DNA of 64,000 nucleotides from Allobosea sp. LC85 (GCF_000735605.1 NZ_JPKG01000011.1:1-64000), one strand, 5' to 3'. Counted from the stretch's first letter, positions 41,806 to 50,974 are shown. Made by a program: numbers and translations. Notes: generated by a model not told the origin, from the letters alone.

Positions 41806-42489
41806 ATGGAACTCGGCCCGCTCATCAAGGATGCCCGCAACGCACTTGGCTGGTCGCAGGCCGAGCTGGCGCGGCGCATCGGCGTCTCCCAGGTCGCGAT
41901 CAAGAAGATCGAGGATGGCCAGACCCGGCGCTCGAAGCACCTGACCAGCGTGCTCGCCGCCGTCGGGCTGAAGCACCTGATCCTGGACGGCGCGCTGATG
42001 GCGGGCGATGACGAGCCCGAGCCCAATGCCGCGATCGCCGGCCAGCCTGAGCTTTTGAAGCCGCTCGGCGGCGCGCGCGACCTGCCCGTGATGGGCACGG
42101 CGGTCGGCGGCAGCGAGGAGGATGGCGATTTCCGGCTGAACGGCGATGTGCTGGAGCGCACCACCCGGCCTCCGGCGCTGGCCGGCCGCAAGCGCGCCTT
42201 TGCGGTCAACCTGATCACGAACAGCATGTACCCGCTCTATCGCGCGGGAAAGAAGATCTATGCCGACGAGGACGGCCGCCGCCCCGAGATCGGCGACGAG
42301 GTGTTGCTCGAGCTCTATTCCGACGAGGATGGCGAGCCTGGCCCGGTCTATGTCAAGACGCTGGTCGCGCGCGGCGCCAGGACGATCGTCGTCTCCCAGT
42401 ACAACCCGCCGAAGGAACTGCGCTTCGACGCGCTGCGGGTGAAGCAGATGCTGCGGATCATCCCGTATGACGAGTTGCTGGGGGTTTGA
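41806..42489 (+). CDS. Prophage repressor (HTH plus S24 peptidase)
   Basis: A 227-residue CI-like repressor. The XRE helix-turn-helix is LGWSQAELARRIGVSQVAIK (about residues 14-33). The LexA/S24 domain has the nucleophile Ser in NSMYPLY (about 141-147) and the general-base Lys in VYVKTLV (about 183-189). It is thus likely cleaved in the SOS response. A GG bond in TAVGG near residue 101 could be the cleavage site, but the usual Ala-Gly is not obvious. Its 3' half is repeated, decayed, at 43.5, 45.8, 48.9, 50.6 and 51.65 kb. Confidence 0.9.
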   Translation: MELGPLIKDARNALGWSQAELARRIGVSQVAIKKIEDGQTRRSKHLTSVLAAVGLKHLILDGALMAGDDEPEPNAAIAGQPELLKPLGGARDLPVMGTAVGGSEEDGDFRLNGDVLERTTRPPALAGRKRAFAVNLITNSMYPLYRAGKKIYADEDGRRPEIGDEVLLELYSDEDGEPGPVYVKTLVARGARTIVVSQYNPPKELRFDALRVKQMLRIIPYDELLGV

Positions 42490-42628
42490 GATGACTTCCA
42501 TAAGGCTGCGGAAGGGACCGGCTTCGCCTTCCTCTCCGAGAGGCTGATCCCCCTTGAGTCCGGGAAGCAGTTTTCCTTGCAGGCCGTCACGCTATAGCGC
42601 CGAGTTTCATAGAGTGGAGGACGACCCG

Positions 42629-43318
42629 TTGAACCTCGTCCTGCTTCCCGGCTTCATGCTGGGCGCCGAACTTTGGCGCGAGGTGGCGCCCGCGCTGGCC
42701 CGTCGCCACACGCTCTTCCATGGCGACCTCACCGGCCACGACACCATCGAAGGGATGGCCGAAGGCGTGCTTTCACAGGCCCCGGAACGCTTCGTGGCGA
42801 TCGGCTTCTCGATGGGTGGATACGTCGCGCGGGAGATCGCCCGCAGGGCTCCGGACCGCGTTCAGGCGCTTGTGCTCGTCGCCACCTCGGGCCGAGCCGA
42901 TACGCCCGACGAAGCCGAGCGCAAGGTTCGTTCGGTTGAAAGGGTCGCCTCGCACGGCTATGCCGGCCTGAGCCGAGCCTCGGTGATGCGCACGCTTCAC
43001 CATTCGCGAAGCAGCGACGACCCGTTGGTCGACCGCGTGCGGGAGATGGCCAAGCGCCTGGGTGGCGACGTCTTCATGCGACAGGCAGCGCATCCACGGA
43101 GCAGCGACCTCGATCGGCTCGGGGAGATCGCGTGTCCGACCTTGATCGTCGCATCCGCTGATGACCGGGTCCGCAGCGTCGAGGAAGCAGAGCAGTTGCG
43201 AGCGGGGATACCCGATGCGGAACTCGTCGTCATCGAAGGCGCCGGACATATGGTGCCGCTGGAAGCCCCTGACCAGCTCGTCCGCATTGTCGAGTCATGG
43301 CTCGATGGAATGATCTGA
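42629..43318 (+). CDS. Alpha/beta hydrolase
   Basis: A 229-residue alpha/beta hydrolase. It has the opening strand NLVLLPGFMLG, nucleophile elbow GFSMGG (about residues 58-63), acid in VASADDRV and catalytic His in GAGHMVPLE. The HDTIEGMA cap start and EMAKRLGGDVFMRQ region resemble small esterase/MenH-like enzymes. TTG start at 42629 with GGAGG eight bases upstream. An upstream extension is unlikely. It lies between the intact repressor and the first decayed repressor copy, so it is cargo of the array. Confidence 0.75.
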   Translation: MNLVLLPGFMLGAELWREVAPALARRHTLFHGDLTGHDTIEGMAEGVLSQAPERFVAIGFSMGGYVAREIARRAPDRVQALVLVATSGRADTPDEAERKVRSVERVASHGYAGLSRASVMRTLHHSRSSDDPLVDRVREMAKRLGGDVFMRQAAHPRSSDLDRLGEIACPTLIVASADDRVRSVEEAEQLRAGIPDAELVVIEGAGHMVPLEAPDQLVRIVESWLDGMI

Positions 43319-43469
43319 TGTGAGCGCCCCCGCGGCCGTTGCACTCGCACGACTGCGACCCGTCAGCCGCGCGCAAAGAACGGAGGTTGGATCATCGTCC
43401 AACAGCGAATGTCGGCTTTGCGCCCCAAAACGGCGCCTGGCGATCCCGATGCCGCGTTTGGCGCGGTCC

Positions 43470-43740
43470 TTGACGAACAGCACGTACCCGCTCTGCCGCA
43501 CGCGAAAGAAGATCTGTGCCGACGAGGACGGCCGCCGCCCGGAGATCGGCGACGAGGTCCTGCTCGAGCTCTATTCCGACGGGGATGGCGAGCCCGGCCC
43601 CGTCCATGTCAAGACGCTGGTCTCGCGCGGCGCCAGGACGATCCTCGTCTCGCAAGTCACACCCGCCGAAGGAACTGCGCTTCGACGCCATGCGGGGGAT
43701 GCTGCGCATCATCCCCTATGACCAGTTGTTCGGGGTTTAG
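43470..43740 (+). pseudogene. Decayed repressor 3' copy 1 (frameshifted)
   Basis: Reads LTNSTYPLCRTRKKICADED, then GDEVLLELYSDGDGEPGP, and ends as a RIIPYDQLFGV-like tail in another frame. It matches 42215-42489 closely at DNA level. One extra base near 43658 breaks the frame, and no N-terminal DNA-binding domain precedes it. Confidence 0.85.
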
Positions 43741-43809
43741 GCCTGCCCCGATGTTGGACGGCCTGCTGGCCCGTCCAAGGGGTATCCGGTCACCGCCGGC
43801 GATGACACC

Positions 43810-44721
43810 TCACGCTGGCGGCAGTCGCCAAGCTGGCAAGACGCGCCAGTTGGCCGGGAAGCCCATCTCCGCCGGCGGTGCCAATGGGTATGCGTCCAGC
43901 AGTTCGATCAGATGCCTCCGCCACTCGCTGCCGGGCGCAATGACCTGCAGCATGTATCCAACCGTCGCGAGCGTGTTGTAGAGCTTGCGCGTCGTCTGCG
44001 GGTTCATTGCCAGTTTGAGCGACCCTGGCGAATTCGGGACCATCATCGTGACCGTGAACTGCTTGTTCCAGAGGCGGCCATGGTGCGCGCAGATGTTGCG
44101 CACGACAGTGAGATGGTGCGCGATGGAAAGCAGCACCTTTTCGTCCAATCCGTAGGTCTTGGCGATAGCTTGGCGGTCAGCACGTGCGCCCAGATTACCG
44201 ATCCATTTCGAAAGCCGCCCCAGCGACATGACTTCAGCGGCCATCCAGATGGGTGGCAGCTGCGGATCAGAGTATTTTCGGCCGTAGTGGATAATGAAGG
44301 TATCTCGTGATCTGCCGATTTCCTCGATCAGGCTCGCGAGAGCCGTCGCGTAGTTGGCGGGATCGCCATAGATCTGCGGATTGATGTAGCCGTGAGGCCC
44401 ATAGGTGACCGCCAGATGGTGCGCCCAGCCGCCGCGCAGCGAGACTTCGATTCGCTCAACCGCGTCCATGACGAGCAAGCGCAGATGCCGGTCGAACATG
44501 TAGAGCTGCAGCGCATCTTCGAAGGATGTTCCCTTGCGGAACGTGTGGTCGCCGTCGGCCGCAGCTGGCTGCTCAAAAGGCAGCCAGTAGGCTCGCAACC
44601 GATAGTAGCTGATATGGCGCAGGAAGTGCTCGGCGCGCGCCGGGTCTGGCACCGCCATGCCTCGCCGCACGAGCAACACAATCTGATCGGAAATCGAAAG
44701 TGAGGGCTTGGTAAACTTCAT
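43810..44721 (-). CDS. AbiF/AbiD-type abortive-infection HEPN protein (Abi_2 family)
   Basis: A 303-residue Abi_2 protein. The N-terminal block FLRHISYYRLRAYWLPFE (about residues 33-50) and FRKGTSFEDALQLYMFDRHL are family hallmarks. The HEPN RNase motif R-x4-H lies in RNICAHHGRLWN (Arg208, His213). AbiD/AbiF proteins stop phage growth by killing or arresting the infected cell, and HEPN members of this group cut RNA. Family-level knowledge links AbiF genes with a conserved upstream RNA, and a strongly structured segment is indeed present at 44743-44832. Codon use resembles the neighbourhood. Cargo between repressor copies 1 and 2. Confidence 0.85.
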   Translation of the reverse strand: MKFTKPSLSISDQIVLLVRRGMAVPDPARAEHFLRHISYYRLRAYWLPFEQPAAADGDHTFRKGTSFEDALQLYMFDRHLRLLVMDAVERIEVSLRGGWAHHLAVTYGPHGYINPQIYGDPANYATALASLIEEIGRSRDTFIIHYGRKYSDPQLPPIWMAAEVMSLGRLSKWIGNLGARADRQAIAKTYGLDEKVLLSIAHHLTVVRNICAHHGRLWNKQFTVTMMVPNSPGSLKLAMNPQTTRKLYNTLATVGYMLQVIAPGSEWRRHLIELLDAYPLAPPAEMGFPANWRVLPAWRLPPA

Positions 44722-44742
44722 CCGCGACTGCGCAACTGGCAG

Positions 44743-44832
44743 GGCCCAAAAACAAGAAACCCGCCGGGGTGCGCAGTGCGAAGCCCGAAGGCTTCGTCCG
44801 AGGCGTGGCGGGTCTTGTTATTGCTAGAGATG
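44743..44832 (-). ncRNA. Structured RNA upstream of the Abi_2 gene (abiF-RNA-like)
   Basis: Bases AACAAGA (44751-44757) and CCCGCC (44760-44765) pair with GGCGGG (44807-44812) and TCTTGTT (44813-44819), giving a 13-base-pair outer stem with a 2-base bulge. Inside, CGAAGCC/GGCTTCG (44779-44785/44790-44796) form a perfect hairpin with a 4-base loop. On the minus strand the outer stem ends in a T-rich run (TTTCTTGTTTTT), as in an intrinsic terminator. Transcript ends are not known. It could instead be only a terminator, but the nested helices and position directly before an AbiF-type gene favour a regulatory or antitoxin RNA. Confidence 0.6.
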
Positions 44833-45086
44833 GCCCAGGCCCCCTGAGAAAGCAACCACATCCGCAGAAAAATATGCGTCGGCGAATGCCGCAATCAGGC
44901 ATTGCGCCTGCACCACCGTCAAGGCGAAGCATGCTCGGACGGCCTGCCCAAAAAGCAGAAGAGCTGACGTTGCCCCCAAGTCTTATCCAGCCGTGAGTTC
45001 GTTTCCGGCGTCCTGGATGCCCTTTCCGGCCGGCGCAGCGACCAGATCGTCAGACGGCTCCTGACCTGCGATGCCCGAGGCCGCTT

Positions 45087-45560
45087 TCAATTCTGCTCCG
45101 GGAAAACGATTCGCGCCTGCGTTCCAATCGCTTGCAGCAGAACGCGCAACCCGCGGCCATCGATCAGTTCAATCGGCTTATCCGTGGTGAAGGTGACGGC
45201 GTCGGGTCCATAGTCGCTGGTGGTGACGAGAATGCCCTTGTTCGCGACTTCGTTCATCATCGAGCCGAAGAGATCGCTTGGCCTGAATGATGACCTTGCC
45301 AGCCAATCCCGGTCGCGTGTCGAAGGCGACGCAGTCGACCCCCACCATCCCCGGCCGAACGCGTGAGCTTGCTCTCCAAGCCCATCTGACCAAACAGGTT
45401 GGCGATGAGATTCTCGAACGCGAAGGGGTTGAGATCCATCAGGTTGGGCGCCTCAGTGAGCCCGGACATCAGATTCGTCTGGTCGACAAAACTGGCGTCA
45501 GCCATCTTGAACGCGATGATGGGTTTCACCGGCTGAGCGTCTTCGGGGCTGGGCGACACC
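45087..45560 (-). pseudogene. Mrr-like restriction endonuclease, frameshifted
   Basis: Three frames together restore a Mrr_cat-type protein. Frame 1 is LNPFAFENLIANLFGQMGLE with KLTRSAGDGG (45300-45480). Frame 2 is VDCVAFDTRPGLAGKVIIQAK (the D...QxK catalytic pattern, quoted in part). Frame 3 is NKGILVTTSDYGPDAVTFTT to the end at 45087. At least two frameshifts break it. Intact Mrr-like enzymes cut modified or foreign DNA. It lies beside the Abi_2 gene in the repressor array. Confidence 0.75.
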
Positions 45561-45764
45561 CGCGCGCGCAGGCCTCTTCAGGCAGGCCTCCTTGTCGACC
45601 CGCACGTCCCGAGGCTCGAGCAGCCTGACCGCTGCGAGCCGTAGTTCCGGCTTTCCCGTGACGTCTTTTTACCCGGCGTCGCACTCGCGGTGCCCGACCG
45701 GTTGCGGACGTCGCGACGACATCCGGCCCTCTGGCCGCGGCGATCGATCAAGGCACTGGCGTCC

Positions 45765-45827
45765 ATGCCGACGAGAACGGCGAGCCTGGCCCGGTCTCTG
45801 TCACGACGCTGGTCGCGCGCTGGGCCA
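45765..45827 (+). pseudogene. Repressor fragment, copy 2 left part
   Basis: ATGCCGACGAGAACGGCGAG and on to ACGCTGGTCGCGCGC match two parts of the repressor (about 42261-42275 and 42327-42372) joined by a deletion. Its right part is probably the fragment at 48872, beyond the autotransporter. Confidence 0.65.
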
Positions 45828-45866
45828 TGCCGCATCGCAACTGCCGCTCCCGCACGGCCTTGCCCT

Positions 45867-48764
45867 CTACCAGGTCACGCGCAGCCCGGCCGTCGCGGCG
45901 TGGGCGGTGACGTCGCCGTTCAGGCTGGCGTCGTAATCGGCGAACAGGGTCAGCCTGCGGCCGATCTGGAGCGAGAGGCCGGCGCCGATGACCGCGCTGT
46001 CGCGCGCGACCCGGGCGCCCCGCACCGGGAAGCTGGCGGCCGGGGCGCCGATGAAGGACGCGTTCAGCACCATCACGTCGTCGAGGAATTCATGCTGCCA
46101 GCGCCCGCGCGCCTCGAGCGCGAGGCGGCTCGTGCCGATGTCGAAGCTCGTCGCCAGACGCAGGCCAAGGCTGCCGAGCAGGCTTTGCGCCGATTGCGAT
46201 GGGGTCCTCAGGCCGATGCTGCCGGCACCGGTCTCGCTGACGCCGTCCTGGCGCAGAAAGGTGTAGCGCAGCCCGGCCAGCGGCTCGACCTTCGACCAGC
46301 CGAGATCGACGCCGTAGCCGGCCTCCAGCGCGCCGCTGAAGCGGTCGCCATCGTATTCGGCGCGGGCCCGGCGCGACAGGGCACCGAAGGCGATGCTGCG
46401 CTGGCTGTCGAAGCCGAGGCGGGCATAGCCCAGGATGCCGTCGAGCCGCAGCGGGCCGCTGGCATGGCTGCCATAGAGCGCGCCCTCATAGGCCTTGACG
46501 CTGCCATTGCCGGCAAAATTGCGGAAATCGGCATCCATGCTGGAATAGCCGACGCTGACGCCGGCCAGGAACGAGGGCGTGAACTGCCGGTCGACGCCGC
46601 CGATCGCGCCGCCGCCCCGATAGGCGCCGCCGCCCGCATTGACGTCGCCGCCCAGCCTGCCGAACAGGCCGTAGCCACGCAGCCAGGCGCTGCTCTCGGG
46701 CGCCGCCCGGGCGGCCGGGAGCTGCCTCAGCATCGCCGCCAGCGGGTCGTTCGTCGCGCCCGGCGCATAGGCCAGCGCCGGGCTCCATCCGCCGCTGGGC
46801 TCGGCCGGGCCGGCGCGCCGCGCGGCAAGGCGCCGCTCGATCATTCCTGCGAAGGGCGAGAAGCCGCCGAGCGCCAGCGTGCCGAGATTGGCCTGCGTCT
46901 CGCCAGACAGCGCGGCGAGCGCCCGCTGCGCGCCGGCGCGCGTGCCGGCCGACTGCAGCAGCGCCGCCACCGCGCGCAGGTCGCGATCCCCGCCGGCGAC
47001 GCCGCGCTCCAGGCCGCTGCCAGCCGCGCACTGGTTGGCGGAGGCGCAGACCTGCGGGCTGTCGAACGGCAGCGTGCGGATGTCGAGATAGGCGACGCGG
47101 GGCTGATAGCGCAGGCTCGCCCGAATGAAGGCGGCCGTGCCGTCGCCGGCCGGCCCCTCGACACCATCGAAGCGGCCGCTGATGCCTTCGCCGGCGCTGA
47201 GCACCGGCATGCTGAGCAGGCGCGGCAGAAGCGTGTTCCCGCCGGCGAAGGCGACGCGGCCGGCAAGGCTCGCCGTGCCGGTGACGGCGAGGTGGTTGAG
47301 GCCTCCCGTGCCGTCGATCTGCTGGACCAGCACGCCCTCGGGGCGCTGCACATAGTTGCCGTTGATCGTGAGCACGCCGACGCCATATCCGTCGCCGGCC
47401 CAGACGGTGCCGGCATTGTCGACCGCGCCGTTGATCACGCCGGAGCCGGCCAGGACACCGAGCCCGCTGACCGTGGTGGCTGAGGCGATGCTGCCCATCA
47501 CGGAGAGGAAGCCGCCCTCGACGCGCGTCGCCCCGGCATAGGCGCTGTGCCCGGTCAGGACGAGTTCGCCGCCGCCGCGCTTGACCAGGCCGCCCGCGCC
47601 GACGATGTCGTTCTCGAAGAAAGCGACGCCCCCCGGCTGCTCGACGACGAAATCGCCCCAGTCGAATCGGCCGGGACCGAGCACCGCCTTGCCGACATCG
47701 AGCAACCCGTAGCCGAATTTTTCGTCCACCCCCGGATCACCGATGTCGCGCGCCGTGCCGAGCAGCGTCTGGCGCACCTGATCGGCCGTGAAGAACGGAA
47801 ACATCTGCCACACCAGCGCGGCTGCGCCGGCGACATGCGGCGCTGCGACCGAGGTGCCGTAAACCTTGGAGTAGCCGCCGCTGTTGTTGGCCACGACGAT
47901 GGGATCATCGGGAAATTCGGTGCCGAACCAGTCGCCCCCGCCGGGCGCCGTCAGGCACCAGTTCTTCGCCACGCCGCAGCGGTTGGTATACCAGGGCTCG
48001 TAGCCGGCCGCATAGCCCGCCACGGCCAGCCAGCCGCGCTCCAGCTCCGGGAAGATATGAGGCAGTCCAGCCTGGGCACTCGGCTGGTCGAGACCCTGGT
48101 TCGCCGTGCCCCAGATGCTGAGAACCCCTGCAGCGACTGCGCGCCGAAAGGTGGGGATGTCTGACGCATATTCCGCCAGAATGCTGTCCCGCGTGAATGC
48201 CGTAATCGGGCGGTCATCGCCGTAGCTGTTATTGATGATACGGACGCCGCGCGCCTGCAGATCGGCATAGGCTCGCGTCGTGAGATCCGTTTCGACCCAT
48301 CCCAACTCGATTTCGGCTCCGGCCACGACGAGCGTGGCGCCGGGGGCGACCCCGTGCATGCCGGTGCCGTCACGGTTGGCGGCGATGACTGATGAAACCA
48401 TCGTGCCGTGCCCGCTGCGATCGATCGCCTGCGCCGTTCCGGTGGGGTAGTCGTAGCCTCCGCCATAGCGACCGATGAACTCGGAATGGCCGGCGAAGAT
48501 GCCGGTATCGATGACCCCGACCAGGACACCGGTGCCATCGACGCCTCGGGCATAGGCCTTCGCGGCATTGATGGTGTCGAGGCCCCATTGCGCCAGATAT
48601 TCCGGCGTCCGCCACGTGTTCGGATCGGTCAGGAGACCCGTCGACTGGGCAGCGGCTGCGCTGGTCAGGGCCGTCGTCAGCAACAGGGCGGCGATGGCGG
48701 GCTTGGCTCGAAAAGACAAAAGCCACCTCGGGCGGGAGCAAAAGGCCTCCGCACGGAGGCTCAT
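45867..48764 (-). CDS. Subtilase autotransporter serine protease
   Basis: A 965-residue type Va autotransporter. A signal peptide (about residues 15-40, ending SAAAAQ) precedes an S8 peptidase domain with the full triad: Asp86 in VIDTG, His119 in SGHGT and Ser305 in YGTSVAAPH. A passenger stem rich in G/V strands follows (about 390-560), with an autotransporter beta-barrel of ~280 residues ending LRVTW (terminal aromatic as required by the Bam machine). It would be secreted through the outer membrane and act on surface or host proteins. It lies between two fragments of one repressor copy, so it was inserted into that copy. Confidence 0.9.
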   Translation of the reverse strand: MSLRAEAFCSRPRWLLSFRAKPAIAALLLTTALTSAAAAQSTGLLTDPNTWRTPEYLAQWGLDTINAAKAYARGVDGTGVLVGVIDTGIFAGHSEFIGRYGGGYDYPTGTAQAIDRSGHGTMVSSVIAANRDGTGMHGVAPGATLVVAGAEIELGWVETDLTTRAYADLQARGVRIINNSYGDDRPITAFTRDSILAEYASDIPTFRRAVAAGVLSIWGTANQGLDQPSAQAGLPHIFPELERGWLAVAGYAAGYEPWYTNRCGVAKNWCLTAPGGGDWFGTEFPDDPIVVANNSGGYSKVYGTSVAAPHVAGAAALVWQMFPFFTADQVRQTLLGTARDIGDPGVDEKFGYGLLDVGKAVLGPGRFDWGDFVVEQPGGVAFFENDIVGAGGLVKRGGGELVLTGHSAYAGATRVEGGFLSVMGSIASATTVSGLGVLAGSGVINGAVDNAGTVWAGDGYGVGVLTINGNYVQRPEGVLVQQIDGTGGLNHLAVTGTASLAGRVAFAGGNTLLPRLLSMPVLSAGEGISGRFDGVEGPAGDGTAAFIRASLRYQPRVAYLDIRTLPFDSPQVCASANQCAAGSGLERGVAGGDRDLRAVAALLQSAGTRAGAQRALAALSGETQANLGTLALGGFSPFAGMIERRLAARRAGPAEPSGGWSPALAYAPGATNDPLAAMLRQLPAARAAPESSAWLRGYGLFGRLGGDVNAGGGAYRGGGAIGGVDRQFTPSFLAGVSVGYSSMDADFRNFAGNGSVKAYEGALYGSHASGPLRLDGILGYARLGFDSQRSIAFGALSRRARAEYDGDRFSGALEAGYGVDLGWSKVEPLAGLRYTFLRQDGVSETGAGSIGLRTPSQSAQSLLGSLGLRLATSFDIGTSRLALEARGRWQHEFLDDVMVLNASFIGAPAASFPVRGARVARDSAVIGAGLSLQIGRRLTLFADYDASLNGDVTAHAATAGLRVTW

Positions 48765-48871
48765 GCCTGCAATTTCAAGGTTCCGCCCGCGGCGCTCAAT
48801 ACGGCAGATGCCGTATTTCGTCCCGCTGATCCTCTGTTTCTCGCTCAGGCGCCAGGCACCACTCCTCAGGG

Positions 48872-48927
48872 CGGCGGGTGAAACAGATCCTGCGGATTAT
48901 TCCGTATGACGAGTTGTTGGGGTTTAG
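48872..48927 (+). pseudogene. Repressor fragment, copy 2 right part
   Basis: GCGGGTGAAACAGATCCTGC through TATGACGAGTTGTTGGGG-TTTAG matches the last ~55 bases of the repressor (42435-42489), including the stop position. Same orientation as the repressor. Confidence 0.85.
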
Positions 48928-49144
48928 GGCTGAGGGCTGCGCACACCAGGCGGCTGAGCAGGACACCCAAGGGTGAAGGTTCGGCAGGCTCACGATCATG
49001 GCCGTGGAATATTGGGTCGGATTGTCCGCGCTTGGCCCCAGCTCTCGTAGATCGCCTTAAAGTTGTGCTTACTCAATTTCTTAGCGCGCCCGAAAGGCGG
49101 GATTTGGTAGCACGCCCTACTGAAACCGCGAGAAAGTACGTAGC

Positions 49145-49483
49145 ATGCACCGCGCTTGGGCGATTTCCGTTGTCGCGCTCAGTTCCTTCACGGCTACGCC
49201 GCAGGCCCAAGCCCAGGCCCAGGCCCAAGCGCAGCGCGACATCGCGCTGGATTTGATCGGCGGCGCTCTCGGTGGGGGCCTTGCCGGTGTCGCTGGCGTC
49301 TTGACGCGTGTCGCCATCGACGAAGCGATGCGGCGTCCGAGCTACCGCACTCCGCTGCAAGGGCGTGTCTCGGGCCCGCCGACCTACTCCTATTCCTTCC
49401 CAACCGAAGGCCGCTCCGGCGTTCTCTATAACAAGCCGTGTTCCAGTTTCGGTCCAAACTCCGGACAGTTGCTACCTTGCTAG
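49145..49483 (+). CDS. Small secreted protein with AQ repeat
   Basis: A 112-residue protein with a signal peptide (HRAWAISVVALSSFTATPQA) followed by five AQ dipeptides coded by GCCCAG/GCCCAA repeats. A glycine-rich hydrophobic helix (LIGGALGGGLAGVAGV) and a proline/serine-rich end with two cysteines follow. No family known. An IS481-type element is inserted at its CTAG stop codon without changing the protein. Confidence 0.55.
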   Translation: MHRAWAISVVALSSFTATPQAQAQAQAQAQRDIALDLIGGALGGGLAGVAGVLTRVAIDEAMRRPSYRTPLQGRVSGPPTYSYSFPTEGRSGVLYNKPCSSFGPNSGQLLPC

Positions 49484-49484
49484 A

Positions 49485-50514
49485 TGTGAGCTCTCAATAG
49501 GTTGTCCATCCGGTCCCGAGCGAGGAAGCTGAGGTTGCGACACTTCAGAGCCCTCTGGGAGGAACCGGATGAACATCCACAAGAATGCCCGGCTGACGCC
49601 GCTGGGTCGAGAGCGGATCGTCGGGATGGCGGCCGATGGGCGCAGGCCTGGCGAGATCGCGGTCTGCGTCGGCGTCAGCCTGAAGACCGTCCGTAAATGG
49701 ATGGCGCGCTTCGCCGCCGGGGGCCTGGCGGGTCTGGCCGACCGCTCGTCGCGTCCGCGCCGGCTGCATCGTCCGACGCCCGAAGGCCAGGTTGAGCAGA
49801 CCATCGCGCTGCGCCGCCAGCGGCTGAGCGGCAAGGCGATCGCCAAGCAGGTTGGCGTCTCGCCAGCCACGGTGAGCCGGATCCTGCGGCGGGCGCGGCT
49901 GAGCCGGATGCGTGACCTCGATCCGGCCGAGCCGGTGCGCCGCTACGAGCGCGCTCATCCTGGCGAGCTGATCCATCTCGACATCAAGAAGCTCAATCGG
50001 TTCAGCGAGCCGGGGCATCGCGTCACCGGGGATCGCGGCGGCGGTCGCAGCGTCGGGGCTGGCTGGGAGTTCGCCCATGTCTGCATCGACGATGCCTCCC
50101 GGCTGGCCTTCGTCGAGATGAAGCCGGATGAGAAGGCGATCAGCGCGGTCGCCTTCCTGCGCGCCGCCGTCGCCTATTACGAACACCTCGGCGTCACCGT
50201 CGCCCGCGTCATGACCGACAACGGCTCCTGCTACAAAGCCCACGCCTTCCGCGACGCCTGTCGCGATCTCGGCCTGCGCCACATCAGGACACGGCCCTAC
50301 ACGCCCAAGACCAACGGCAAGGCCGAACGCTTCATCCAGACCGCGCTGCGCGAATGGGCTTATGCGAGGCCCTACGACCACTCAGAGCGGCGAACGGAGG
50401 AGCTGCCGCGCTGGCTCCATCACTACAACTGGCATCGACCCCATGCCGGAATCCAGGCAAAGACACCCATCAGCAGACTCGCTCTCGACGAGAACAACCT
50501 GTTGAGGCTCCACA
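49485..50514 (+). mobile_element. IS481-family insertion sequence
   Basis: The 1030-base element runs from TGTGAGCTCTCAATAGG to the complementary-type end at 50514. Terminal inverted repeats TGTG...AGGTTGT are imperfect over 21-25 bases. It is flanked by a 6-base target duplication GCTAGA (49479-49484 and 50515-50520), matching the NCTAGN target known for IS481. It carries one transposase gene, whose TAG stop is supplied by the target duplication. Confidence 0.85.
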
Positions 50515-50519
50515 GCTAG
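49569..50519 (+). CDS. IS481-family transposase
   Basis: A 316-residue transposase. Two N-terminal helix-turn-helix units (EIAVCVGVSLKTVRKWMARF; GKAIAKQVGVSPATVSRILR) are followed by a DDE integrase core with Asp in LIHLDIKKL, Asp in VMTDNGSCY and Glu in NGKAERFIQT. The terminal YNWHRPHAGI is typical of the family. Complete and apparently functional. The stop codon lies outside the inverted repeat in the target site. Confidence 0.9.
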   Translation: MNIHKNARLTPLGRERIVGMAADGRRPGEIAVCVGVSLKTVRKWMARFAAGGLAGLADRSSRPRRLHRPTPEGQVEQTIALRRQRLSGKAIAKQVGVSPATVSRILRRARLSRMRDLDPAEPVRRYERAHPGELIHLDIKKLNRFSEPGHRVTGDRGGGRSVGAGWEFAHVCIDDASRLAFVEMKPDEKAISAVAFLRAAVAYYEHLGVTVARVMTDNGSCYKAHAFRDACRDLGLRHIRTRPYTPKTNGKAERFIQTALREWAYARPYDHSERRTEELPRWLHHYNWHRPHAGIQAKTPISRLALDENNLLRLHS

Positions 50520-50549
50520 ATCGCAACCGACAGTCCGGTCATTCCCGAC

Positions 50550-50802
50550 CTCGGCGATGATATCCGTTATACCGCGCAGCCCCCACCGCCGGGCGCAAGC
50601 GCGCTTTCGCGATCACCTGATCAGCAACCTCCCCTCTATCGCGCGGGAAAGAAGATCTATTCCGACGAGGACGGCCGCCGCCCGGAGATCGGCGACGAGA
50701 TCCTGCTCGCGCTCTCTTCCGCTGGGGATGGCGGGCCCGGCCCGGTCTCTCTCAAGACGCTGGTCTCGCGCGGCACAAAGACGATCGTGGTCTCGCAAGT
50801 GT
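50550..50802 (+). pseudogene. Repressor fragment, copy 3 left part
   Basis: From about GGGCGCAAGCGCGCTTTCGC the sequence follows the repressor (42180 onward): YRAGKKIYSDEDGRRPEIGD, then KTLVSRGTKTIVVSQ, and stops matching at 50802. The catalytic Ser codon region (SMYP) is deleted. The remaining 3' end of this copy is at 51630, beyond the Phd/ParE genes. Confidence 0.8.
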
Positions 50803-50974
50803 CGCCAGTTCCAGGGCGGAAGCTCGTCGAGACGGTTTCGGGCGAGGACGTCGGCGAGCCAGGCTGCGCTGGTCGGCAGCCGCGCCGCTCCTGGCGCCGC
50901 AGCTCATCCACACGGGACAGTCCTGGCTGCATCTTGCGCCGTCATTGCGGCGCACAGGCGTTCGGACTATATTT

